Notes: generated from the sequence alone by a model not told the origin. A stretch of DNA of 64,000 bases from Candidatus Streptomyces philanthi (GCA_018114805.1 CP073042.1:5749501-5813500), one strand, 5' to 3'; positions 7,680 to 15,766 are shown, counted from the stretch's first letter. Translations and numbers: made by a program.

Positions 7680-8805
7680 TCCCGACCTGTCCCGCCTCAT
7701 CGACGACGGCTACGCCATCACCGTCCACGCCGGCCACATCATCGTCCGGATCCCGTACGTCACCGAGAACCGCACTGTCGAGCACAGCTTCCTCGCCCAC
7801 CCGATCACCGTCAGCGGAGACCGCCTCGTCTCCGGCACCGACCACCGCATCTGGTTCGGCGGCTCCACGTCCTGCACCGAGCACGGCCAGCCCCTGCCCC
7901 TGGTCACCCCCGAGAGCCGGGTGATCGCCCAGGGCATGCAGGCGAACTTCATGCTCTCCAGCAAGCCCCCGGACGGCTACCCCGACCAGCACACGAAGAT
8001 CACCGCGTACACGCGGATCGTCGCCGACCACGCCCACGCCCTCGACCCCTCAGCCACGCCCACCCCCGGCGCTGCGTGGCAGGAGATCGACGACGCCAGC
8101 CCCTTCGCCTATCGGGACACCGCCACCTCCCGCGCCCGCATCACCGCTATCAACCGCCGCTTCCGGGGCCACCGGATCGTGATCGTCGGCCTCGGCGGCA
8201 GCGGCAGCTACATCCTCGACCAGGTCGCCAAGACCGAGGTCGACTCGATCCTCCTCATCGACGGCGACACTTTCGACAACCACAACGCCTTCCGCGCACC
8301 CGGCGCCCCCGCCCTAGACACCCTCCGCACCCGCCCACCCAAGGCGACCCACTTCGCCTCGATCTACGCCAACATGCACCAGGGCGTGACCACCTGCGCG
8401 CAGTACCTCGACGAGGACAACCTCGACCTCCTCACCGGGACGACGTTCGTGTTCCTCGCCTCTGACGACGCCGTCAGCAAGCCGGCCATCATCGACTGGC
8501 TCGAAGCCCACGATGTGCCGTTCATCGACGTTGGCATGGGCATCGAAGAGATCGACGGCCGCCTCAGCGGACTGCTCCGCATCACCGCCAGCCTCCCGGG
8601 CCGCCGAAACATGCCCCGCGAGCGCATCCCCCGGCCAGCACCCGAGCGCGACGCCTACGCAAGCAACATCCAGACCGCGGACCACAACGCGCTCAACGCC
8701 GTCCTGGCCGTCATCCGATGGAAACGCTCCCTCGGCATCTACGCCGACGCCACCGACGAGGCCCACACCACGTACTCACTGATCACCAACGAGGACCTCC
8801 CGTGA
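7654..8805 (+). CDS. E1-like ThiF-family adenylyltransferase with N-terminal E2-like/DUF6791-type domain
   Basis: The protein is 383 aa, starting at ATG 7654 with AAGGAGG about 12 bases upstream. Residues 1-~160 form a separate domain with beta-hairpins and a single conserved-looking Cys74 in GGSTSCTEHGQPLP. I take this as the DUF6791-type region seen in multiubiquitin operons, possibly E2-like. Residues 172-360 are a ThiF/E1 fold: nucleotide loop VGLGGSGS (178-185), acidic DGDTFDNHN (203-211), and FLASDDAVSK (268-276). C248 is the candidate catalytic cysteine. The four-Cys zinc site of MoeB/ThiF is absent, which argues against sulfur-carrier metabolism. It should activate the Ubl encoded by the overlapping upstream gene. 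Confidence 0.8.
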   Translation: MSTALLARDPDLSRLIDDGYAITVHAGHIIVRIPYVTENRTVEHSFLAHPITVSGDRLVSGTDHRIWFGGSTSCTEHGQPLPLVTPESRVIAQGMQANFMLSSKPPDGYPDQHTKITAYTRIVADHAHALDPSATPTPGAAWQEIDDASPFAYRDTATSRARITAINRRFRGHRIVIVGLGGSGSYILDQVAKTEVDSILLIDGDTFDNHNAFRAPGAPALDTLRTRPPKATHFASIYANMHQGVTTCAQYLDEDNLDLLTGTTFVFLASDDAVSKPAIIDWLEAHDVPFIDVGMGIEEIDGRLSGLLRITASLPGRRNMPRERIPRPAPERDAYASNIQTADHNALNAVLAVIRWKRSLGIYADATDEAHTTYSLITNEDLP

Positions 8806-8855
8806 GCCCGTAAGACACCCTGCGCCCGGTCTTCACCGAGACCTTCCCCCAGGCC

Positions 8856-9209
8856 ATGGACCCAGGAGTGCTCTACATCTCGATCCCGTACCGCACCTGC
8901 GGCTACCTGTGCTGCTGCGGATGCGGGTACGAAGTCGTCACACCGCTCTCCCCGGCCCAGTGGTCCCTCGCCTACGACGGCGAGAACGTCTCCCTCACCC
9001 CCTCGATCGGCAACTGGTCCCTCCCGTGCCAGTCGCACTACTGGATCCGTGACGGCCGCGTCCGCTGGGCCCGCCGCTACTCGCCGGCAGAAATCGACCA
9101 GAACCGGAACCGGGACGGTCGCCTGCTGGCCGTCCACGACACCAGAGATCCCCAGCCAAAACGACGGAGAGGGATCCGCCGGCGTCTCCGGTTCTGGGAC
9201 CGTCCGTAG
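8856..9209 (+). CDS. DUF6527 family protein of the Ubl operon; conserved N-terminus preceded by an in-frame stop
   Basis: The open frame from ATG 8856 codes for 117 aa. It contains the family hallmarks: a Cys cluster CGYLCCCGCGYEVVTPL (residues ~11-27), VSLTPSIGNWSLPC and SHYWIRDGRVRW. The cysteines and histidine look like a metal site. The frame continues upstream to 8814 with LRPVFTETFPQA, which belongs to the family, but TAA 8811-8813 closes it. A GTG at 8802 overlapping the E1 stop codon would be the natural start and would meet that TAA at its fourth codon. The gene is therefore either started late or carries a nonsense mutation. The C-terminus is Arg-rich. Confidence 0.7.
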   Translation: MDPGVLYISIPYRTCGYLCCCGCGYEVVTPLSPAQWSLAYDGENVSLTPSIGNWSLPCQSHYWIRDGRVRWARRYSPAEIDQNRNRDGRLLAVHDTRDPQPKRRRGIRRRLRFWDRP

Positions 9210-9546
9210 ACTGACACGTGAGTCCCCCACCGCTGCTGTACAAGCAGACCCCTACAATGCACTTAGCGACGTTGATGGGGGCCGTGGAGGCTGATGGGCG
9301 TGACGGTGGTTGAGATGCCCTTATCGAGTTGCTACCGCAGGGCTTCGTAGAACGGATCCTAGGGAGCCGCCAGCGGAAGCCCGCCCACGGCTCCCAAGAT
9401 CGCCCGGACAAGTCCTAACAGACTCCCGTCCGTGCTCGGCTTCGGTGCCTGTGGAGTTACTCCAGCCAGGGACCCGAAGCGGGCAGGGCGGCGATTCTGC
9501 GCTGTCCCTGCTGAGACGCCTTCTTCTTCAGCACGAGGTTCTCGTA
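9210..9546. other. intergenic, no gene seen
   Basis: About 340 bp follow the DUF6527 gene. Only short, compositionally poor frames occur. The right end probably contains the lost N-terminal part of the WbqC-like pseudogene, but stop codons at about 9545-9550 (TAG TAG) interrupt it. No RNA gene or clear terminator was seen. Confidence 0.35.
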
Positions 9547-9550
9547 GTAG

Positions 9551-10151
9551 AGACACCGAGCCTGTCTCGCCGACCTTGACGACCCGGCCCGCCAGCAGTG
9601 GCTCACCATCCCCACCCACTTCCCCAATGGGCGGCCCACCCTCATCCGGGATGCCTGGATCGACGATCCTGCCTTGGCCTGCCGCCGAACCGCCGGGATG
9701 CTGCGGCAGCACTACGGCTCCACCCCCCACTGGCCCGCCCTCGCGAAGGCCCATGGGCCCGGTGCTTGACGCCTTCACCACCGGCCGGACCGCGACGGTC
9801 GCCGAGATCTCCACCCGTGTCCTGCTGGACCTGCTCGGCTGGAAGGGCCAGATCCTCACCAGCAGCCAACTCCCGTCCCAGCCAGGCCGATTCGTCCGGC
9901 TCGCGGACTCCTCCGCCGCGGCCGGCGCCCGCGCGTATCTGTGCGGGACCGGCGGCATGACCTATCTCGGCCCCGCACCCTTCGCCGCCCGGAACATCGT
10001 CGCGGCGCCGTTCCGGGCGCCGTTAATCAATATCTGCTCCTCCGGCAGCCAGCTCAGTGCCCTGTAGGCCCTTGCGGCTCTCGGCCCGGATGCCGTGGCC
10101 GACCGGCTCCAGGCCCTCGCCGCCGTCCACACCGTCCTACAGCCGCCGCCT
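9551..10151 (+). pseudogene. WbqC-like protein remnant, copy 1
   Basis: Starting near 9551 the frame reads RHRACLADLDDPARQQWLTI, then PTHFPNGRPTLIRDAW, a pattern I associate with the WbqC-like family. At ~9755 a one-base shift moves the protein to another frame. That frame continues DAFTTGRTATVAEISTRVLL, LLGWKGQILTSSQLPSQPGR and RAYLCGTGGMTYL, and reaches QLSAL. There TAG 10065-10067 replaces the Trp seen in the second copy. The same frame continues ALAALGPDAVADRLQALA to about 10151. The N-terminus is missing. The gene has several lesions and is not functional as written. Confidence 0.6.
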
Positions 10152-10159
10152 AACGCAGC

Positions 10160-10188
10160 CGTCCCCTCCTCAAGGATGGGAGGGGACG
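10160..10188. terminator. hairpin, probable terminator
   Basis: CGTCCCCTCC (10160-10169) pairs perfectly with GGAGGGGACG (10179-10188) around a 9-base loop. It sits just after the end of the WbqC-like frame, as expected for a factor-independent terminator without a strong T tract. Confidence 0.55.
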
Positions 10189-10199
10189 CACCACTGAAC

Positions 10200-11183
10200 G
10201 TCCCCAGTCGCGTACGACTCCGTCCTGCACCATCGCGTACGGGATGCACCTACGTCACATGGCCTCTTAGCTCCGGTCCGGGAGCCAAGGCAGGCCCGCA
10301 CGCGGGTGTGGCGCCCAGGAGAACAAGTAGCCAGAGATTCCGCTTAGGGCCGTACGCGGAGTCGCAGAGCCCTGTCGGCCTCCCGCGCGGTGGCTGCCAG
10401 CCCGGCGGCTGACACAACGCCGCTCTCGCCCATGTGACGAACACCATATCGCCTCCGGCGCATCCGAAGCGGCTGCTGGGTGTGGGCGGGGCGGCCCGAT
10501 GTGGAACCGTGCACCCTCCCTCACCAGGGCTTCGGCTGCTTTGCCCTGTCCGTGACTGTGGCGGAGCCCTGCCGGGGTGCCCCACCGTTGGGCGACGAGC
10601 AGCTGGCAGGAATCGTCAGGGAAGGCTCCTCCCGCACTGAGCTCCTGCCGGTGGGCAGCCGACACTCCGGCATCTGCTCACGGCCCCAGGTGCCAGGAGA
10701 GCGCCAAGGAGAGTCCCTCCGAATGCCCGCGTCTCGGGGCCTTGGGCTGCACCTCGCCCAGTGGGACACTCCACCGCGGAACGGGCCAGCTGCACCTGGG
10801 CTCAATCTCGTTGGAAATTCCGACGCCCAACTCTGTGCGTTCGTGTCTCGCCGTTCCGGCCCGTGCAACCACACAGGATGAGGAAAAGAAGTCGTACGGC
10901 AGGGGCGAATCGAAAGAATGAAATGCCAGCAGCCGCGAGAATTGGAGGACCCCGAGATTCGACAGTTTCCCGATTCGGGAATCGAGATCCGGAATTCATT
11001 GGGTTCCGCGAATAGAGAAATGGATGTATGCTGGCAGCTGATCGCCAGTTCCGGGAAGCCGGACAGATCACTCGGTCCACAAATGAGTCGGGCCCCACGC
11101 CTCTGTTGCACGAGATCGTAGGGCCCCCGGTTCCGGACCTGGGGTGGGCTCGGCCGTGGCATCGGCCGGGCCCATCGTTGCTG
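10200..11183. other. non-coding or degenerate interval
   Basis: Nearly 1 kb has no convincing gene. Frames are short and of poor composition. Bases ~10860-11040 are visibly less GC-rich than the surroundings and contain inverted repeats, which suggests a regulatory region or foreign DNA. A candidate frame ATG 10918 to 11121 (67 aa) has no good ribosome binding site and is not reported as a gene. Confidence 0.35.
10967..10981. promoter_or_regulatory. 15-bp palindrome in the AT-richer interval
   Basis: TTCCCGA and TCGGGAA flank a single central T, a perfect 7-bp inverted repeat. It could be an operator. No gene with a clear start lies immediately downstream on either strand, so its target is unknown. 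Confidence 0.3.
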
Positions 11184-11318
11184 CTAGTTCAGCTGCCAGA
11201 GCTTGTACACCCAGTGCGCGGCCTGGCTAGCACGCACGATCAGGATGCATATCTGGACGGCTGACTGTCGCTTGGTCCGGTCCGGCTTGGTTCCCTCGTC
11301 GGGCTTCCTGCCGGACAC
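11184..11318 (-). CDS. 44-aa peptide of unknown function
   Basis: GTG 11318 lies a few bases after GGGAGGAGGTGA, one of the best ribosome binding sites in the window. The peptide begins with a charged segment (SGRKPDEGTKPDRTKRQ). It turns hydrophobic (AVQICILIVRA) and ends with the aromatic tail HWVYKLWQLN. There is one Cys and no obvious leader/core cleavage motif. It stands alone in a gene-poor stretch between two decayed WbqC-like copies. It could be a small membrane-active or regulatory peptide. The strength of the ribosome site is the main reason to treat it as real. I do not recognise the family. Confidence 0.5.
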   Translation of the reverse strand: MSGRKPDEGTKPDRTKRQSAVQICILIVRASQAAHWVYKLWQLN

Positions 11319-11614
11319 CGAATCACCTCCTCCCGGTAGACCAGCTGAAATCCACCGCAATTCTTGGAGGGGTGTCTCGACAGTAGCAGAATCATGCCTA
11401 CTGAAAAGCGGCTCCCTGAATGCGGCACTCATGCGACGCGGCTAATAGTGAGAGCTGTCCGGCGGCGCCGAGGCGTGGGTAATAGCTGGCTCGCGCTCCG
11501 GGCAAGTCTCGGCGTGGTTCCGGTTACGGTCTCGGCGCCGAGCCGGTGATCTTGGTTAGATTCCGAGCGAGGAGGGCCGGGCGGGCCGGGCGCTCCGATC
11601 GGCCACGGCGTTGG

Positions 11615-11780
11615 TCATGGGTTGCTGTCGATCCAGACCGTACGGCGCTCGGTGTTGAACATGTGCCAGATGTGGTCGCCGGTGGTCATCTCGATCCGCT
11701 GGCGGACGAGCCGCTTGCCCCGGTGGACGCTGCAAGCTAGATCGTCCTTGAGCCGGTTGTGGCGCTCGGGGTGCGCGTGG
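11615..11780 (-). pseudogene. C-terminal fragment of an unknown protein
   Basis: The last ~55 codons of this minus frame read as a credible protein end: HAHPERHNRLKDDLACSVHR, then GKRLVRQRIEMTTGDHIWHM, ending TVWIDSNP. Upstream of ~11785 the frame becomes antisense to the second WbqC-like remnant and loses protein character. A start is not visible, so it looks 5'-truncated by rearrangement. The family is unknown. Confidence 0.4.
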
Positions 11781-11820
11781 CCGGGGGCCGGTACGGTCTG
11801 CATCACGAGCCGGGAAGATC

Positions 11821-11990
11821 CGCTCGCGCGTATCTGTGCGGGATCGGCGGCATGAGCTATCTCGGCTCGGCCCCGTTCGCCGCCCAGAACGTCGCAGTGA
11901 TCCCGTTCAGGCCGCTGACCACTAGCATCTGGCCCTCCGGTCGCCAGCTCAGTGACGTGTGGGCTCTGGTCCCACTCGGCCGCAGCCCAT
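11821..11990 (+). pseudogene. WbqC-like protein remnant, copy 2
   Basis: The frame reads RAYLCGIGGMSYLGSAPFAA, then a block ending in SGRQLSDVWALVPLG. This corresponds position by position to residues near the end of copy 1 (9930-10080) and keeps the Trp codon (TGG) that is TAG in copy 1. Everything upstream of ~11815 and downstream of ~11990 is lost or frameshifted. It is an independent decayed copy or a partial duplication. Confidence 0.55.
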
Positions 11991-12158
11991 CTGCAGGCCC
12001 TGTCGGTCGGCGCCGTGCCGACGCCGCGGACGCCGATCAACGCGCAACTTGAAGACACTCCCGGCCTCCGTGGGCGGCCGGGAGCGGAGCCGTGGTGGCC
12101 CGAGAGGGGACCATGAGCCCGGCTCCACGCATCGGTGGCCTGGGATGTACCGCCGATC

Positions 12159-12183
12159 GTCCCCAGTTACGTACGACTCCGTC
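12159..12183 (+). repeat. 25-nt imperfect repeat of 10200-10224
   Basis: GTCCCCAGT-TA-CGTACGACTCCGTC here differs from the copy at 10200-10224 (GTCCCCAGT-CG-CGTACGACTCCGTC) at two positions. Each copy lies downstream of a WbqC-like remnant, so the repeat probably marks the same ancestral 3' flank. Its left part CCCCAGTTACGT also occurs at 4836-4847. Confidence 0.6.
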
Positions 12184-12339
12184 GCGCGCCACCGCCTACG
12201 ACTTCCTCGCGCAAGGCTCTCCTGCTGCACGGCTGCTCTGGCTACACAGCGCTACGTGACCAAGGTGTCCCAACTAGCACTATCCATGTGCCAACATAAA
12301 TTCTCGGTCACAGAGGGCGCCCCATAAAGCGCGGCCACT

Positions 12340-12375
12340 CATTGCATAAAGCTACCTATATCCGTATAGTCATGT
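12340..12375 (+). promoter_or_regulatory. probable argC promoter and ArgR operator (ARG box)
   Basis: An AT-rich stretch TTGCATAAAGCTACCTATA followed by TCCGTATAGTCATG ends about 20 bases before the argC start. Streptomyces ARG boxes are AT-rich with TGCAT-type half sites, and argR ends this operon. This is the natural site for arginine repression. The exact box limits are inferred. Confidence 0.5.
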
Positions 12376-12395
12376 CATCACGGAGGAGGGGTTCG

Positions 12396-13427
12396 ATGAC
12401 GGTGCGGGCAGCGGTGGCCGGGGCGAGCGGGTACGCGGGCGGGGAGCTGTTGCGGCTGCTGCTCGGGCACCCGGAGGTGGAGATCGGCGCGCTGACCGGC
12501 AACTCCAACGCCGGGCAGCCGCTCGGCGCGCTCCAGCCGCACTTGGGGCCGCTGGCCGAGCGGGTTCTGGAGCCGACCGAGGCCAGCCGTCTGGCCGGGC
12601 ACGACGTGGTCTTTCTCGCGCTGCCGCACGGGGAGTCCGCCGAGGTCGCCCGTGAGCTGGGGCCCGAGGTGCTGGTGGTCGACTGCGGCGCGGACTTCCG
12701 GTTGCGACAGGCCGCGGACTGGGAGGCGTTCTACGGTTCGCCGCACGCCGGCACCTGGCCGTACGAGCTGCCCGAACTGCCCGGCGCGCGCGAGGCGCTG
12801 CGCGGCAGCAAGCGCGTCGCGGTGCCCGGCTGCTACCCGACGGCCGTCTCGCTCGCCCTCTTCCCCGCCTACGCCGCCGGCCTGGTCGCGCCGGAGGCGG
12901 TGATCGTCGCGGCGTCCGGCACCTCGGGCGCGGGCAAGGCCGCCAAGCCGCACCTGCTGGGCAGCGAGGTCATGGGCTCCATGAGCCCGTACGGCGTCGG
13001 TGGCGGCCACCGGCACACCCCCGAGATGACGCAGAACCTCTCGGCCGTCGCGGGGGAGTCGGTCAGCGTCTCGTTCACGCCCACGCTCGCGCCCATGCCG
13101 CGCGGCATCCTGGCCACCTGCACAGCGCCCGTACCAAGCCCGGCGTGGACGCGGAGGCGGCGCGCGCCGCGTACGAGAAGGCGCTGCGCGACGAGCCGTT
13201 CGCGCGGCTGCTGCCCGAGGGGCAGTGGCCCGCGACCGCCGCCGTGTACGGGGCCAACATCGCGCTCCTGCAACTCGCCCACGACCCGGCGGCCGGCCGG
13301 CTTATCGTCGTCGCCGCCATCGACCAACCTGACCAAGGGCACCGCGGGCGGCGCCGTGCAGAGCATGAACGTCGCCCTCGGCCTCCCCGAGGAGCTGGGC
13401 CTGCCCACCACCGGAGTGGCGCCGTGA
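12396..13427 (+). pseudogene. argC: argC, N-acetyl-gamma-glutamyl-phosphate reductase (two compensating frameshifts as written)
   Basis: The start is ATG 12396 with GGAGGAGG at 12382-12389. The enzyme reduces N-acetylglutamyl phosphate in arginine biosynthesis. The N-terminal NAD(P) site VAGASGYAGGELLRLL and the catalytic block VPGCYPTAVSL are intact. At ~13125 the frame slips. The correct sequence (KPGVDAEAARAAYEKAL, then YGANIALLQL) runs in another frame until ~13324, where an extra C restores the first frame (NLTKGTAGGAVQSMNVALG). The net length is normal (about 343 aa), but ~65 residues are scrambled if read literally. Two cancelling single-base errors in a core gene point to sequencing error rather than decay. 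It is the first gene of the arg operon. Confidence 0.9.
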
Positions 13428-13569
13428 ACCACGCGCCTGGACCCGCCCCGCGGCGGCACCGGCTCCAGCGGCCCGTACGCCCGGTACCGAATCCGTCCCC
13501 GCGCGCGGCAGCCGCCGCGGGTGCCCCCTTGCACCCCTTGGACCTCCTGGAAGCCAACGGAGCAGCACG

Positions 13570-14724
13570 GTGAGCGTTACGGCAGCACAGGGATTCACCG
13601 CGGCGGGCGTGGCCGCGTGCCTGAAGGAGAACGGCAACCCGTACCTGGCCCTGGTCGTCAACCAGGGCCCGCGACTGGCCGCGGCCGGCGTCTTCACCTC
13701 CAACCGCGTCAAGGCCGCCCCCGTCCTGTGGTCTGAGCAGGTCCTGGCCGGCGGCACGGTCTCCGCTGTCGTCCTCAACTCCGGCGGCGCCAACGCGTGC
13801 ACCGGACCGCTCGGCTTCCAGGACACCCACGCCACGGCCGAGAAGGTCGCGGACGTGCTCGGGCACAGCGCCGCCGAGGTCGCCGTCGCCTCCACCGGCC
13901 TGATCGGACTGCGGCTGCCGATGGACAAGCTGCTGCCCGGCATCGAGCGGGCCGCCGCCGCGCTCACCCCGGACGGCGGGGAGGGCGCCGCCATCGCGAT
14001 CAAGACCACCGACACCGTGCACAAGACGGCCGTCTTCCGCAGCGAGGACGGCTGGACCGTCGGCGGCATGGCCAAGGGCGCGGGCATGCTCGCCCCGGGC
14101 CTGGCCACCATGCTCGTCGTGCTCACCACCGACGCCGACCTGGACGCCGGCTCCCTGGACAAGGCGCTGCGCGCGGCGACCCGTACGACCTTCGACCGGG
14201 TCGACTCCGACGGCTGCATGTCCACCAACGACACGGTGCTGCTGCTGGCCTCCGGGGCCTCGGGCGGCGCGCCCGAGTACGCGGCGTTCGCCGAGACGGT
14301 CCGCGCCGTCTGCGCCGACCTGGCGCAGCAGCTCGTCCGCGACGCCGAGGGCGCCTCCAAGGACATCCGGATCGAGGTCATCGGCGCGGCCACCGAGGAG
14401 GACGCCGTCGAGGTCGGCCGGTCCATCGCCCGCAACAACCTGCTCAAGTGCGCCCTGCACGGCGAGGACCCCAACTGGGGCCGGGTGCTCTCCGCCATCG
14501 GCACCACGTCGGCCGCCTTCGAGCCCGACCAACTGAACGTGGCGATCAACGACGTGTGGGTGTGCAAGAACGGCAGCGTCAGCGAGGACCGGGAGCTGGT
14601 GGACATGCGCTACCGCGAGGTGCGCGTCACCGCCGACCTCGCGGCCGGCAGCGAGTCCGCGGTGATCTGGTCCAACGACCTGACCGCCGACTACGTCCAC
14701 GAGAACAGCGCGTACTCGTCATGA
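13570..14724 (+). CDS. argJ: argJ, bifunctional ornithine acetyltransferase/N-acetylglutamate synthase
   Basis: The protein is 384 aa from GTG 13570. It recycles the acetyl group from N-acetylornithine to glutamate. The autocleavage motif is present in GLATMLVVLTTDAD (around residues 176-189), where the precursor is cut before Thr to give alpha and beta chains. GGMAKGAGMLAP precedes it and GEDPNWGRVLSA follows near the C-terminus. The 142-bp gap to argC is longer than usual in this cluster. The stop codon overlaps an ATG at 14721 that probably starts argB. The frame is intact. Confidence 0.93.
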   Translation: MSVTAAQGFTAAGVAACLKENGNPYLALVVNQGPRLAAAGVFTSNRVKAAPVLWSEQVLAGGTVSAVVLNSGGANACTGPLGFQDTHATAEKVADVLGHSAAEVAVASTGLIGLRLPMDKLLPGIERAAAALTPDGGEGAAIAIKTTDTVHKTAVFRSEDGWTVGGMAKGAGMLAPGLATMLVVLTTDADLDAGSLDKALRAATRTTFDRVDSDGCMSTNDTVLLLASGASGGAPEYAAFAETVRAVCADLAQQLVRDAEGASKDIRIEVIGAATEEDAVEVGRSIARNNLLKCALHGEDPNWGRVLSAIGTTSAAFEPDQLNVAINDVWVCKNGSVSEDRELVDMRYREVRVTADLAAGSESAVIWSNDLTADYVHENSAYSS

Positions 14725-15766
14725 GCCACACCGCCCCCGAACCCGCCGCGCCCCGGCCCACCGGCGCCCGCGCCCCCGTCCGCCGCCGCGCCCGCGCGGC
14801 CGGACGTGCCGATCCAGCCGGACGTGTCGGCCCCGCCCGCGCCGACCCAGCCCGCGCCGGCCGCGCCCGCCCCTCCCGCCCGGACGGCGACCCGTAAGCA
14901 CACCGCGCTGCCCAAGGCCCGCACGCTCATCGAGGCGCTGCCGTGGCTGACCCGGCACCACGGGAAGTGCGTCGTCATCAAGTTCGGCGGCAACGCCATG
15001 GTCGACGACGACCTCAAGGCCGCCTTCGCCCAGGACGTCGTCCTTCCTGCGCCACGCAGGGCTGCGCCCGGTCGTGGTGCACGCCGGCGGACCGCAGATC
15101 AGCGCCCAACTCGACTGGCTGGGACTGGAGTCCACCTTCGTGGCCGGCCTGCGCCTCACCACACCTGAGGCGATGGACGTCGTACGGATGGTGCTGGCCG
15201 GCCAGGTGCAGCGGGACCTGGTCGGGCTGCTCAACCAGCATGGGCCGCTGGCCGTCGGCATGACCGGCGAGGATGCGCACACCATGGCCGCCACCAAGCG
15301 CTACGCCCGGGTCGGCGACATCGCCCACATCGAGGCGGGCGCCATCCAGGCGCTGCTCGACGACGGCCGCATCCCGGGGATCTCCTCGATCGCGCGCAGC
15401 GGCGACGCGGCCGACGGCCCGGCCGGCGGCGTCTTCAACGTCAACGCTGACACGGCCGCCGCCGCGCTGGCCGCGGCCCTGGGCGCCGAGACGCTGATGG
15501 TGCTCACCGACGTCGAGGGGCTGTACGCGGACTGGCCGCACAGCGACGAGGTGATCAGTCAGCTCACCGCGTCTGAGCTGGAGAAGCTGCTGCCCGACCT
15601 GGCCAGCGGCATGGTGCCCAAGATGGAGGGCTGCCTGACCGCGGTGCGCGGGGGAGTGACCACCGCGCGCGTCATCGACGGCCGGGTGCCGCACTCCATC
15701 CTGCTGGAGATCTTCACCGACGAGGGAATCGGCACCATGGTCGTGCCGGACGAGGAGCAGACGTGA
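14721..15766 (+). pseudogene. argB: argB, acetylglutamate kinase (frameshifted as written)
   Basis: The kinase phosphorylates N-acetylglutamate. The body is clear: RKHTALPKARTLIEALPWL, the phosphate-binding VVIKFGGNAM, and later VHAGGPQISAQL and FNVNADTAAAALAAALG. An extra C at ~15042 (GTCGTCCTTCCTG) breaks the frame between QDVV and FLRHAGLRP. The protein carries an unusual Ala/Pro-rich N-terminal extension of 50 or more residues. It could start at GTG 14806, or at ATG 14721 overlapping the argJ stop if a second single-base shift near 14790 is assumed. Its stop overlaps the argD start. A sequencing indel is the simplest reading of the main lesion. Confidence 0.88.

Noticed and set aside
7654..8805. 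E1-like protein as MoeB/ThiF of thiamine or molybdopterin synthesis
   Set aside because: It lacks the CxxC zinc pairs, has an extra N-terminal domain, and overlaps a multiubiquitin-family gene rather than cofactor genes.
10434..10920. Plus-strand frames at 10434 and 10480 (68 and 133 codons)
   Set aside because: No ribosome binding sites, poor composition and no recognisable motif.
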